From Bacteroidota bacterium (GTDB taxonomy: Bacteria > Bacteroidota > Ignavibacteria > Ignavibacteriales > Melioribacteraceae), in assembly GCA_023453125.1 (NCBI GenBank), contig JAEXUB010000214.1, forward strand, positions 1 through 7,516: a DNA stretch of 7,516 nt, in the 5' to 3' direction. Of this stretch, positions 1-5,020 are shown in pieces (the first letter of the stretch is position 1; each line of letters begins with the position of its first letter). The position numbers and the translations under genes were made by a program. The notes under the pieces are model-generated. The model was not told the DNA's origin. It ran no database searches and saw nothing but the letters and a program-made list of their open reading frames with translations.

Positions 1-1304
1 GACAAAGCAACTTCTTCTCCAACTCTTAAACCGCTTCGGATAATAATATAATCTTCCCCTTTTTCGCCGACTTCAATTTCTCTCTCGTCGAATCCGCTTC
101 CATTCTTAACAAAGACAAATTTCTTTCCGTTTTTCTCGAAAATTGATTCAATAGGAATAAAGATTACATCGGGGATTTCTTTTATAATCATCTTGTTGCC
201 GGTAGTCATTCCCGGTTTAAGTTTTTCGGAACGCTGTTTCATTCTGATAAGAACTTCGTATACTTTTAACTTAGAGTTATAATCCCTGACTCGCCCCAGA
301 GAAGCTATGTCGCTAATCTCGCCGACGAAGGTGCTGTCCTGGAAGGCATCCAGCTTAACCTGAACCTTCTGAGACTTCTTAATTTTGCTTACGTCAACTT
401 CATTTACGTATGTAACGCTTTCCATTAATGAGAGATCCGGAAGTTCAATTATATTGTATCCCCCCTGCGCTGTATTTCCTATCTGGAATTTTCTACCCTG
501 ATTTTCCCAGTTGGTGCCGTATACTACAAGTCCCTCTCCCGGAGCTTTTAATGTAAGAGATTCAAGCTCTTCTCTTGCTCTCTTCAATTCCTGCTCTCTC
601 TGTCTTACCTGCAGCGCCTGATTGTTAAGTTCAGACCTCTGGATAATCTTGCTCGATTCAACATCGGTCTTGGTCTGCGCATAGCTCAATTCATTCTTCC
701 TATGGTTAAGAGCCGCTTCCTGCTGTGCCGCCTGCGCTTCGAACTTTACTTTTTCGAGCATCAGCTTGCTCTGTTCAAAACTTATCTCCGCGGTCTGCAG
801 CTGTGTATCGAAGCGCGCATTCTGCGATTTATGATTTGCGAGGAGTTTCTCCCTGTCCGAAAGAACAACTTCATATCTCTGTTCTTCATCCCTTACTCTC
901 TGTGTTGCATCGGCCTGATCGAAGCGTACAAGAACATCCCCTTCTTTTACATATGTGCCTTCGGGAATCAGGTAAACAATTTTCAGCTGCCCTCTTATTC
1001 TTGGGGCTCTTATGCTGATTGAATTTTTCGCGCGCAGCTCGCCGCTTTCCGTAATTGATATTACAAATTTATCCCTTGTTACTTTGTATACGGGAATTTC
1101 GTGGTAGCTGGTCTGGAATGAAGCTATAATAAAAAATATAAGAATAATTAAAATAATGGGGAATGAAATTACGACACTCTTTCTCTTAAAAAAAGGAGGA
1201 AGCTTTGAACGGTTAATCTTGTCGTAAATGAAATTGAATTTCTCTTTAAAAAATGAAATAATTCTGCTTCCCTTCTTTTCCGAGGGCTTGCCGCTTGTTC
1301 CCAT
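1..1304 (-). CDS. HlyD/MacA-family periplasmic adaptor (membrane-fusion) protein, C-terminus missing
   Basis: Reading the minus strand from the ATG at 1304-1302 gives 434 uninterrupted residues that run off the window. The N-terminus is basic and cytoplasmic (1-43). One membrane segment follows at about 44-62, rich in Ile, Leu and Phe. A biotinyl-lipoyl-like half motif lies at about 104-129 (GQLKIVYLIPEGTYVKEGD...). A long charged Gln/Glu/Lys-rich coiled-coil hairpin spans about 130-250, then comes the second lipoyl half (LTLKAPGEGLVVYG), a beta-barrel region, and a membrane-proximal domain starting near LKPGMTTG. This is the domain order of HlyD/MacA/AcrA adaptors, which bridge an inner-membrane ABC or RND pump to an outer-membrane channel. 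A single anchor and no lipobox fit a MacA-like ABC-exporter adaptor, but the pump is not in view. GGGGAG about 8 nt upstream supports the start. Length suggests only a short tail is missing. Substrate unknown. Confidence 0.9.
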   Translation of the reverse strand, partial: MGTSGKPSEKKGSRIISFFKEKFNFIYDKINRSKLPPFFKRKSVVISFPIILIILIFFIIASFQTSYHEIPVYKVTRDKFVISITESGELRAKNSISIRAPRIRGQLKIVYLIPEGTYVKEGDVLVRFDQADATQRVRDEEQRYEVVLSDREKLLANHKSQNARFDTQLQTAEISFEQSKLMLEKVKFEAQAAQQEAALNHRKNELSYAQTKTDVESSKIIQRSELNNQALQVRQREQELKRAREELESLTLKAPGEGLVVYGTNWENQGRKFQIGNTAQGGYNIIELPDLSLMESVTYVNEVDVSKIKKSQKVQVKLDAFQDSTFVGEISDIASLGRVRDYNSKLKVYEVLIRMKQRSEKLKPGMTTGNKMIIKEIPDVIFIPIESIFEKNGKKFVFVKNGSGFDEREIEVGEKGEDYIIIRSGLRVGEEVAL

Positions 1305-1340
1305 GTTATTTACTCCCCGCTATACGGATTTTATTATTTG

Positions 1341-1377
1341 CCTGTTTTATTTCTTTTAATTTAGACAGCAAAACAGG
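1341..1377 (-). promoter_or_regulatory. Inverted repeat in the adaptor gene leader
   Basis: CCTGTTTT (1341-1348) and AAAACAGG (1370-1377) form a perfect 8-bp inverted repeat separated by 21 nt, ending about 37 nt upstream of the adaptor start codon. It could be a repressor operator with spaced half sites or a hairpin in the 5' untranslated RNA. There is no T run or start-codon overlap to indicate termination or ribosome occlusion. Seen directly; function is inference. Confidence 0.3.
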
Positions 1378-1423
1378 GAAAAAGTTAAATTAAGTTTTAA
1401 GAATTACTAAATTTATATAATTA

Positions 1424-1438
1424 TTTTTAGACTAAAAA
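1424..1438. promoter_or_regulatory. Perfect 7-1-7 palindrome, operator candidate
   Basis: TTTTTAG-A-CTAAAAA is a perfect 15-nt palindrome around one central base, about 120 nt upstream of the adaptor start. Its minus-strand reading begins TTTTTAGTCT, and the same ten bases occur on the plus strand at 1569-1578 over the SRAP-gene promoter. The size and symmetry suit a dimeric helix-turn-helix repressor, though the AT-rich context makes chance palindromes more likely. Confidence 0.35.
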
Positions 1439-1542
1439 CGGAAATATTTCCCACCTCTTTTCTTTCTTGTATGTAAACGAACCGGCTCAAGAATTATTTT
1501 ATTTAATCCGAAATAAAAAGATATATTAACCGTATATCCTGT

Positions 1543-1574
1543 TTGACAAAGCCAATAAAATATTGCTATTTTTA
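1543..1574 (+). promoter_or_regulatory. Candidate promoter of the SRAP gene
   Basis: A perfect TTGACA (1543-1548) is followed after 18 nt by TATTTT (1567-1572). The same bases also fit the Bacteroidota layout: TTTG (1542-1545), 21 nt, then TATTTTTA (1567-1574) against TAnnTTTG. Transcription would start near 1580, giving a leader of about 55 nt. The second TTTTTAGTCT copy (1569-1578) overlaps the -10/-7 box, so a bound regulator would block polymerase. Sequence match only. Confidence 0.42.
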
Positions 1575-1633
1575 GTCTGAATATTAAACTATCCCCAATA
1601 ATTCTCTGTTTTGAATAGAAAGAGAGAAAGGAT

Positions 1634-2224
1634 ATGTGCGGAAGATTCGAAAATAAGTTCTCAATACAGGAGCTTGTTCTGATGCTCGACTCTCTGAATC
1701 TTGTTTCGGAGGAGGAGGAGACCAAGCCTTTCAACATTGCCCCCACAGACGAAATAAACTCAATCCTGAAAGAGAAGGAGAAATTCCATCTCTCGAAAAT
1801 TAAATGGGGCATAAAGTTCTCCCCTGAATCGCATCTCATTTTTAATACGCGGATTGAAACCATCAAGGAAAAACCGTTCTGGAAAAAACTGTATGACAGA
1901 AACAGGTGCCTGGTTCCTATGACCGGCTTTTATGAATGGAAAAAATCAGGAACCAAAAAAATTCCCTACCGGATTTATCTTTCGGAAGAGCCTCTCTTCT
2001 TTGTAGCCGCTCTGTATGCGCAGGGAAAAGAGTTTGGAAAAGAAGTCTCCCTTATAACAACAACGCCTAACAAATTTGTTTCATCGGTGCATCACAGAAT
2101 GCCGGTTATTATTCCCGCTCCCGATATAGAAAAATTCTTTTCGCGCCCGGTTGAAGAAAACATTGCGTTATCCATTCCTCTTTCCGATACCGTTAAGATG
2201 GAAATGGAACCGGCGGAGATATAA
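1634..2224 (+). CDS. SRAP-domain abasic-site DNA-protein crosslinking protein (HMCES/YedK family)
   Basis: The 196-residue product is a near-complete SRAP domain. After removal of Met1, Cys2 (MCGRF) becomes the N-terminal nucleophile that forms a stable thiazolidine crosslink with abasic sites in single-stranded DNA, shielding them from error-prone repair at forks. Family signatures are in order: MCGRF (1-5), FNIAPT (33-38), FNTRIET (70-76, with Asn71 and Arg73), RCLVPMTGFYEW (91-102, with Glu101) and HHRMPV (153-158, with His153). By alignment from memory these match Cys2, Asn75, Glu105 and His160 of E. coli YedK, so the active site looks intact. It is slightly shorter than the usual roughly 220 residues. 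The ATG at 1634 must be right because Cys2 is catalytic; a purine-rich AGAGAAAGG lies very close upstream. It stands alone, with no SOS genes or LexA-type box noticed beside it. I am confident of the family. Confidence 0.95.
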   Translation: MCGRFENKFSIQELVLMLDSLNLVSEEEETKPFNIAPTDEINSILKEKEKFHLSKIKWGIKFSPESHLIFNTRIETIKEKPFWKKLYDRNRCLVPMTGFYEWKKSGTKKIPYRIYLSEEPLFFVAALYAQGKEFGKEVSLITTTPNKFVSSVHHRMPVIIPAPDIEKFFSRPVEENIALSIPLSDTVKMEMEPAEI

Positions 2225-2298
2225 AATTTGCAGCCGATGCAAGAAAAACCCTATGTCTATTGCATTGAGGGAAAAGGCATAAAATAAATTTTTACCTA

Positions 2299-2328
2299 TT
2301 TGCTTTTAATTTATTTAAAGCTATCTTG
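2299..2328 (+). promoter_or_regulatory. Candidate promoter of the RRM gene
   Basis: TTTG (2299-2302), exactly 19 nt, then TATCTTG (2322-2328) resembles the Bacteroidota TTTG/TAnnTTTG promoter, the second box being one T short. Transcription would begin near 2334, leaving an unusually long leader of about 185 nt before the RRM start codon, room for the small ORF and stem-loop described below. No other convincing promoter was seen between 2225 and 2519. Confidence 0.33.
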
Positions 2329-2341
2329 AATTAAAGTTTAA

Positions 2342-2497
2342 ATGAGATTACTAAAAAGGCTCCCTTTTATCAAGAAAATAATATTTAACGTTACACTCTA
2401 TAATCAATTGTCCCTTGTTCTTCTTAACTCCCCGGCGGCGGCAGAGAGAATAAAAATAAAAGACCTGCGCCTTCCGGAATATAAATTCATTCTTTAA
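2342..2497 (+). CDS. Possible small protein of 51 residues upstream of the RRM gene
   Basis: An open frame starts with ATG at 2342 and ends with TAA at 2495-2497, 22 nt before the RRM start codon. The predicted peptide is basic, with a Lys/Arg-rich start (MRLLKRLPFIKK), a hydrophobic middle (LSLVLLNS) and a charged end (ERIKIKDLRLPEYKFIL). I recognise no family. No Shine-Dalgarno sequence precedes the ATG (AATTAAAGTTTAA), although Bacteroidota often initiate without one. For: it is fully open through a GC-rich stretch (2431-2477) with codons like those of neighbouring genes. Against: that stretch can be explained by RNA structure, and a chance ORF of this size is not rare. It could be a leader peptide, a real small protein, or neither. 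Confidence 0.25.
   Translation: MRLLKRLPFIKKIIFNVTLYNQLSLVLLNSPAAAERIKIKDLRLPEYKFIL
2432..2477 (+). promoter_or_regulatory. Interrupted GC-rich stem-loop in the RRM gene leader
   Basis: CCGG (2432-2435) pairs with CCGG (2474-2477). After a small internal loop, GGCGGCAG (2437-2444) pairs with CTGCGCC (2465-2471) with one bulged G. The result is an 11-bp interrupted stem closed by a 20-nt A-rich loop. It stands out in otherwise AT-rich DNA, ends about 43 nt before the RRM start codon, and has no T run directly after it, so it is not a simple terminator. A role in mRNA stability, temperature response or autoregulation by the RNA-binding product is possible but unproven. Confidence 0.33.
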
Positions 2498-2519
2498 AAA
2501 AATTACTAAGGAGTAATTA

Positions 2520-2936
2520 ATGAATATTTACATCGGCAACCTGGCAAAAGAAGCAACCGAAGAAGACCTCAAAGAAGCTTTCTCTAAATTCGGCGCAGTA
2601 TCAAGCGCTAAGATAATACGCGACATGACAACCGGAGAGCCCAGAGGTTTCGGATTTGTCGAAATGTCCGATAACGAAGCTGCCCAGAAAGCAGTTGACG
2701 AATTGAACAATTCAACCCTTAAGGGAAAGCAGATTGTTGTTAACGAATCGCGCCCTAAAACCGGGGGCGGCGGTAAAGGAAGAGGCGGTTTCGGCCAGAG
2801 AGGAGGCGGGGGCGGCAATAGAGGCGGCTCGTTCGGCGGCGGAAGAAGACCCGGAGGGGGCGGAGGCGGAGGCAACCGCGGCGGCTCTTTCGGAGGCGGA
2901 AGATCCGGCGGCGACCGCGGCGGCAACAGATGGTAA
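2520..2936 (+). CDS. RRM RNA-binding protein with glycine/arginine-rich tail
   Basis: The 138-residue product has one RNA recognition motif (about 1-78) and a low-complexity tail (82-138). RNP2 is IYIGNL (3-8) and RNP1 is RGFGFVEM (42-49); the aromatic residues Tyr4, Phe44 and Phe46 that stack on RNA bases are present. The tail is nearly all Gly with Arg, Phe, Ser and Asn, ends in Trp, and contains two exact copies of NRGGSFGGGR (100-109 and 119-128), like RGG boxes of eukaryotic and cyanobacterial glycine-rich RNA-binding proteins. Such bacterial proteins are cytoplasmic and are linked to cold response, mRNA stability or RNA localisation; targets here are unknown. AAGGAG (2508-2513), 6 nt before the ATG, is the clearest ribosome binding site in the window and suggests high expression. 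The long leader may add control, and a strong terminator follows the stop. Confidence 0.95.
   Translation: MNIYIGNLAKEATEEDLKEAFSKFGAVSSAKIIRDMTTGEPRGFGFVEMSDNEAAQKAVDELNNSTLKGKQIVVNESRPKTGGGGKGRGGFGQRGGGGGNRGGSFGGGRRPGGGGGGGNRGGSFGGGRSGGDRGGNRW
2817..2903 (+). repeat. Duplicated 30-nt RGG-coding repeat
   Basis: Bases 2817-2846 and 2874-2903 both encode NRGGSFGGGR, offset by 57 nt (19 codons). The DNA copies differ mainly at third positions (AAT AGA versus AAC CGC, TCG versus TCT), so the peptide has been kept while the codons diverged. This argues for an older duplication held by selection. The surrounding GGC/GGA runs are slippage-prone. Confidence 0.75.
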
Positions 2937-2956
2937 TGATTTCTATTATATAAATC

Positions 2957-2984
2957 AAAAGCCCGTCTTAAGACGGGCTTTTTT
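2957..2984. terminator. Bidirectional rho-independent terminator
   Basis: The perfect palindrome GCCCGTCTTAAGACGGGC (2961-2978) is flanked by AAAA before and TTTTTT after (2979-2984). On either strand this gives a 7-bp GC-rich stem, TTAA loop and trailing U tract. It lies 20 nt after the RRM stop and immediately after the stop of the convergent lipoprotein gene, so it can end both transcripts. Confidence 0.93.
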
Positions 2985-2988
2985 ATTT

Positions 2989-4179
2989 CTATAAACCTTT
3001 TATAGCGAAGAGATACATTTTATCATCTTCGCCCCGCTCCGGATATACAGCCAGATAGTTGCCCCATTTGAAAATTTTATATCCCCACGATCTTGCCGTC
3101 TCTTTCAATAAAATTATTCCGAGAGGCTCATATTCTGAGTTGTATTTTACCAGAACAGCTCCCTCTTTCCCGCTGCTGAATGGAGATGGCTGCAGAAGAT
3201 ATTTTCCAATCGGAATGAGGCGCTGACTGTTTACTAAGTAATATTTAATTTCTCTTTTTGACTCATCTAATGCTTTCGGAGGAAACCACTCATCTGCCGC
3301 CGGAAATTCTTTTCTGCCTGTTTCAACTCCGGCATTATTGTAAAATATGATATTCTTTGAAGCGGAAAAATAAAGGCAATATCCGTTTTCTGTATCTGCA
3401 TAAAATGCATAATCGCACTGCGGCAGGTTGTGCCCGTAATCCCTCTTCTGCAGTTTTATTTGCCTGACCAGCTTACCGCCGGAGGTTATCTCTGTACCTG
3501 TAATAACACCCCCGTCGCCGAATAATGCCTTGCTCTCTTTCAGGTATTCATTTTCTTTTTTATCATCAGCCGGCGGCATTGTACCGCTCTTTGTTAAATC
3601 GTCAAAAGCCATACCAAAATAAGTTAATACATAATTTCCTTTCCGGTTAATATATAAATTATATGGACTTGCCATATACGATTTCTCCATCAGCACATTC
3701 CTGATTTCCCCGGTAGAAAGAATCAGTTTGTTAAAGTACTGCAGCCCGCTTGCCAATATGAGAGTATCCCCCGTTATGAAAGCATTTTCAATTATAGAAA
3801 ATCTGAGGGAATCATAATTTGTTTTCTTTTTATCTGCCGCATAATAGTCCCTTGTCTTCTTATTCAAGTCCAATACGCTGTATAGAGAATCCAGTTTGCC
3901 TTTCAGGTCAATCTCTTTTATTACCTTCATATTATTGTCTGTAATGAAAACCAGCTTTTCTTTTTTGTTTAAAAATAGCAGTGACGAATCTCCGTATGGA
4001 AGTATAACGCCGAATTTACTGATCGGGATTTCCACCCCGCTCCGGTAGATACCGGAAATAATTTTTTCCGGCTTCGCTTCCGAAATAATTTTTAATTCAC
4101 TTATTTTTTTTTCCTGCGGTATTAAATAACACCCAGCAATTATTACAGCAGCAAGAAGTAAGACAATTCCCCTTTTCAT
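2989..4179 (-). CDS. Putative lipoprotein, beta-propeller-like, family not recognised
   Basis: The 396-residue product begins with a lipoprotein signal: a short basic start (MKR), a hydrophobic core, and the lipobox IIAGC with Cys17 as the lipidated residue. The mature part is rich in short beta-strand-like segments alternating with turns, for example SSLLFLNKKEKLVFI, GNYVLTYFGMAF, NGYCLYFSASKNIIFYNN and WGNYLAVYPERGEDDKMYLF. Several end in a small polar turn as propeller blades do, and the overall look recalls six-bladed propeller lipoproteins of Bacteroidota. That is inference from texture; I see no catalytic motif and cannot name a family. It should sit in the envelope, probably attached to the outer membrane. 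GGGAGGGG (4190-4183) just upstream of the ATG is a good ribosome binding site. The gene shares the 2957-2984 terminator with the convergent RRM gene. Confidence 0.85.
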   Translation of the reverse strand: MKRGIVLLLAAVIIAGCYLIPQEKKISELKIISEAKPEKIISGIYRSGVEIPISKFGVILPYGDSSLLFLNKKEKLVFITDNNMKVIKEIDLKGKLDSLYSVLDLNKKTRDYYAADKKKTNYDSLRFSIIENAFITGDTLILASGLQYFNKLILSTGEIRNVLMEKSYMASPYNLYINRKGNYVLTYFGMAFDDLTKSGTMPPADDKKENEYLKESKALFGDGGVITGTEITSGGKLVRQIKLQKRDYGHNLPQCDYAFYADTENGYCLYFSASKNIIFYNNAGVETGRKEFPAADEWFPPKALDESKREIKYYLVNSQRLIPIGKYLLQPSPFSSGKEGAVLVKYNSEYEPLGIILLKETARSWGYKIFKWGNYLAVYPERGEDDKMYLFAIKGL

Positions 4180-4231
4180 TTTCCCCTCCCGGGATTTTAT
4201 AATTAATAGATAGAATTATTCCAGCATATAT

Positions 4232-4246
4232 ATTAAACAGTTTAAT
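4232..4246. promoter_or_regulatory. Perfect 7-1-7 palindrome in the lipoprotein leader
   Basis: ATTAAAC-A-GTTTAAT is a perfect 15-nt palindrome, about 53 nt upstream of the lipoprotein start codon and just downstream of the candidate -7 box at 4273-4266. Position and symmetry fit an operator for a dimeric repressor. Its sequence differs from the palindrome at 1424-1438, though the 7-1-7 architecture is the same. Confidence 0.35.
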
Positions 4247-4265
4247 GGTTAAAGAGTTTCCCGGA

Positions 4266-4300
4266 CAAAGATAATTAATTATCGGGATAAAAAGAAAGGG
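4266..4300 (-). promoter_or_regulatory. Candidate promoter of the lipoprotein gene
   Basis: On the minus strand TATCTTTG (4273-4266) matches the Bacteroidota -7 consensus TAnnTTTG at every defined base. About 20 nt upstream is a T-rich CCTTTC that only partly matches the -33 TTTG. The -7 box overlaps the 12-nt palindrome ATAATTAATTAT (4271-4282). Transcription would start near 4259, giving a leader of about 80 nt that contains the palindrome at 4232-4246. Confidence 0.36.
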
Positions 4301-4311
4301 GGTTTAAAGAA

Positions 4312-4340
4312 CCAAATCCCGCGGGGTGAGCGGGATCCGG
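4312..4340 (-). terminator. Second tandem terminator-like hairpin
   Basis: ATCCCGC (4316-4322) and GCGGGAT (4330-4336) form a 7-bp stem with a 7-nt loop, and two outer CC/GG pairs lie beyond a mismatch. On the minus strand the stem is followed by TTCTTT. It is an imperfect direct copy of the hairpin at 4348-4377 and probably acts as a backup terminator for the Spy-like gene. Confidence 0.55.
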
Positions 4341-4342
4341 TG

Positions 4343-4377
4343 AAAAAACCAGATCCCGCGGGGTGGCAGGATCTGGT
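4343..4377 (-). terminator. Rho-independent terminator of the Spy-like gene
   Basis: On the minus strand ACCAGATCC (4377-4369) pairs with GGATCTGGT (4356-4348), a perfect 9-bp stem with a 12-nt loop, leading straight into a six-T tract (4348-4343). It lies 33 nt after the stop of the Spy-like gene and isolates it from the lipoprotein gene downstream. Confidence 0.85.
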
Positions 4378-4409
4378 AAAGGGGGTAGTTATTATGAAAG
4401 CAAAATTTA

Positions 4410-4805
4410 TTACTGCTGAGGAGGTCTCTGTCTCTGAGCTCTCAGTTCTTCCTGTTCCTTATTGTATTTTGCAAAAGCTTCTTTCTGTTTTGCATCCAAA
4501 AGGGCTTCAATTTTCTTGTTGAGCTCCGTACGGTTCTTCTGCATAATCTCCATCATTGCCTGGCGGTCGCCCCCCTGCATTTCCTCTCTCATCTTTGTCA
4601 TTTCTTCGTTGTTCTTCTTTATGATATCGGTTAATTTCTTAACCTGTTCTGCATTCAATGTAAGCTTTTCTGTAAGGGTCTTAACCTGCTGAGCCATTCT
4701 TTCTTCGGCTGTCATTCTCTGTCCCCCCATTCCCTGCTGGGCATAAACAGATACTACCGAGAATAAAAATAATACTAATGAAAATAAGGCGATCTTGCGG
4801 AACAT
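4410..4805 (-). CDS. Exported Spy/CpxP-like Met-rich helical protein
   Basis: From the ATG at 4805-4803 the product has 131 residues: a signal peptide (1-22, MFRKIALFSLVLFL...VYA, cleavage before Gln23), then a charged, probably all-helical mature part and a Gln/Arg/Pro tail. KLTLNAEQVKKL (47-58) and LLDAKQKEAFAKY (102-114) resemble, in relaxed form, the repeated LTxxQ-type segments of Spy/CpxP and related Bacteroidota proteins. These are periplasmic ATP-independent chaperones or stress sensors. Nine Met residues in about 109 mature positions (for example MTKMREEM and AMMEIM) raise possible metal binding or oxidation sensitivity; that is speculation. An ATG 12 codons upstream (4841) is also in frame, but I prefer 4805: AGGGAGA (4817-4811) sits correctly before it, the signal peptide begins there, and the candidate promoter overlaps 4841. 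Two terminator hairpins follow. Confidence 0.85.
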   Translation of the reverse strand: MFRKIALFSLVLFLFSVVSVYAQQGMGGQRMTAEERMAQQVKTLTEKLTLNAEQVKKLTDIIKKNNEEMTKMREEMQGGDRQAMMEIMQKNRTELNKKIEALLDAKQKEAFAKYNKEQEELRAQRQRPPQQ

Positions 4806-4838
4806 ATCTTTCTCCCTTTTGTTTGTTTGATAATTTGA

Positions 4839-4868
4839 CAACTTATATTACTCCCGGGTTTAATCCAA
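4839..4868 (-). promoter_or_regulatory. Candidate promoter of the Spy-like gene
   Basis: On the minus strand TTG (4868-4866), 20 nt, then TAAGTTG (4845-4839) gives the same shortened Bacteroidota-like arrangement seen before the RRM gene. Transcription would start near 4833, with a leader of about 28 nt. The spacer carries part of the TCCCG/CGGGA inverted repeat (4852-4856 and 4869-4873). Confidence 0.28.
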
Positions 4869-4971
4869 CGGGAATCATTTTTCAAATGAATATAAGAATT
4901 AATTACTCCCCCCGTTATTAATTTCTATTCATAATTTATTATTTTAACCGTGTACTCCTCAGGAAAATGGA

Positions 4972-5002
4972 TTTTGTTCCTTTATCGAACTATTTAATTT
5001 TA
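4972..5002 (+). promoter_or_regulatory. Weak candidate promoter of the propeller gene
   Basis: TTTTG (4972-4976), 18 nt, then TAATTTTA (4995-5002) approximates TTTG/TAnnTTTG with the final G replaced by A. Transcription would start near 5008, leaving only about a dozen leader bases. Of the promoter calls here this is the least secure. The 4806-5020 intergenic DNA otherwise shows only AT-rich sequence and one short inverted repeat. Confidence 0.22.
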
Positions 5003-5020
5003 AAGTTTATCGGGGGCGCA

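Larger units (their letters stand above)
1305..1633. other. Divergent intergenic region between adaptor and SRAP genes
   Basis: This 329-nt AT-rich stretch separates two genes that read away from each other. It holds a candidate promoter for the plus-strand gene, two copies of the 10-mer TTTTTAGTCT in opposite orientation, and an inverted repeat in the adaptor leader. On the minus strand TAACTTTT (1387-1380) vaguely resembles a Bacteroidota -7 box for the adaptor gene but has no clear -33 partner. An open frame on the minus strand at 1432-1866 crosses this region and overlaps the SRAP gene; I regard it as spurious. Confidence 0.6.
4311..4377. repeat. Imperfect tandem repeat of two 30-31-nt hairpin units
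   Basis: Unit 1 (4311-4341) and unit 2 (4348-4377) share ATCCCGCGGGGTG at the core and align along nearly their whole length, separated by an A-rich spacer. Each folds, but with different paired arms: unit 1 has the better inner stem and unit 2 the better outer stem. It may be a local duplication of a terminator, or part of a REP-like palindromic family found elsewhere in the genome. Confidence 0.7.

Noticed and set aside
702..1022. Plus-strand open frames of about 100 codons (also 725-1018)
   Set aside because: They lie antisense inside the adaptor gene, whose minus-strand frame has clear domain structure; these peptides show no family features.
1432..1866. Minus-strand open frame of 144 codons
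   Set aside because: It overlaps the SRAP coding region, which has an intact active site, and crosses the SRAP promoter; the peptide is unremarkable.
2237..2265. ATGCAA/TTGCAT inverted repeat after the SRAP stop, considered as a terminator
   Set aside because: The stem is short and AT-rich and no T run follows, so termination is not supported.
2528..2994. Long open frames in other frames of the RRM gene (Pro-rich, Ala/Glu-rich and Arg-rich)
   Set aside because: They are by-products of the GGC/GGA repeats in the glycine-rich tail; the RRM frame has RNP1, RNP2 and a strong ribosome binding site.
4311..4377. Two-unit repeat considered as a CRISPR fragment
   Set aside because: Only two imperfect units, a 6-nt spacer, and each unit folds as a terminator-like hairpin; no cas genes nearby.
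4340..4692. Plus-strand open frames over the Spy-like gene and its terminators
   Set aside because: They are antisense to a gene with a signal peptide and family-like sequence, and one begins inside the hairpin repeat.
4862..4897. Tiny minus-strand ATG frame upstream of the Spy-like gene, considered as a leader peptide
   Set aside because: Only about 11 codons, and it overlaps the candidate promoter, so it is probably not transcribed.
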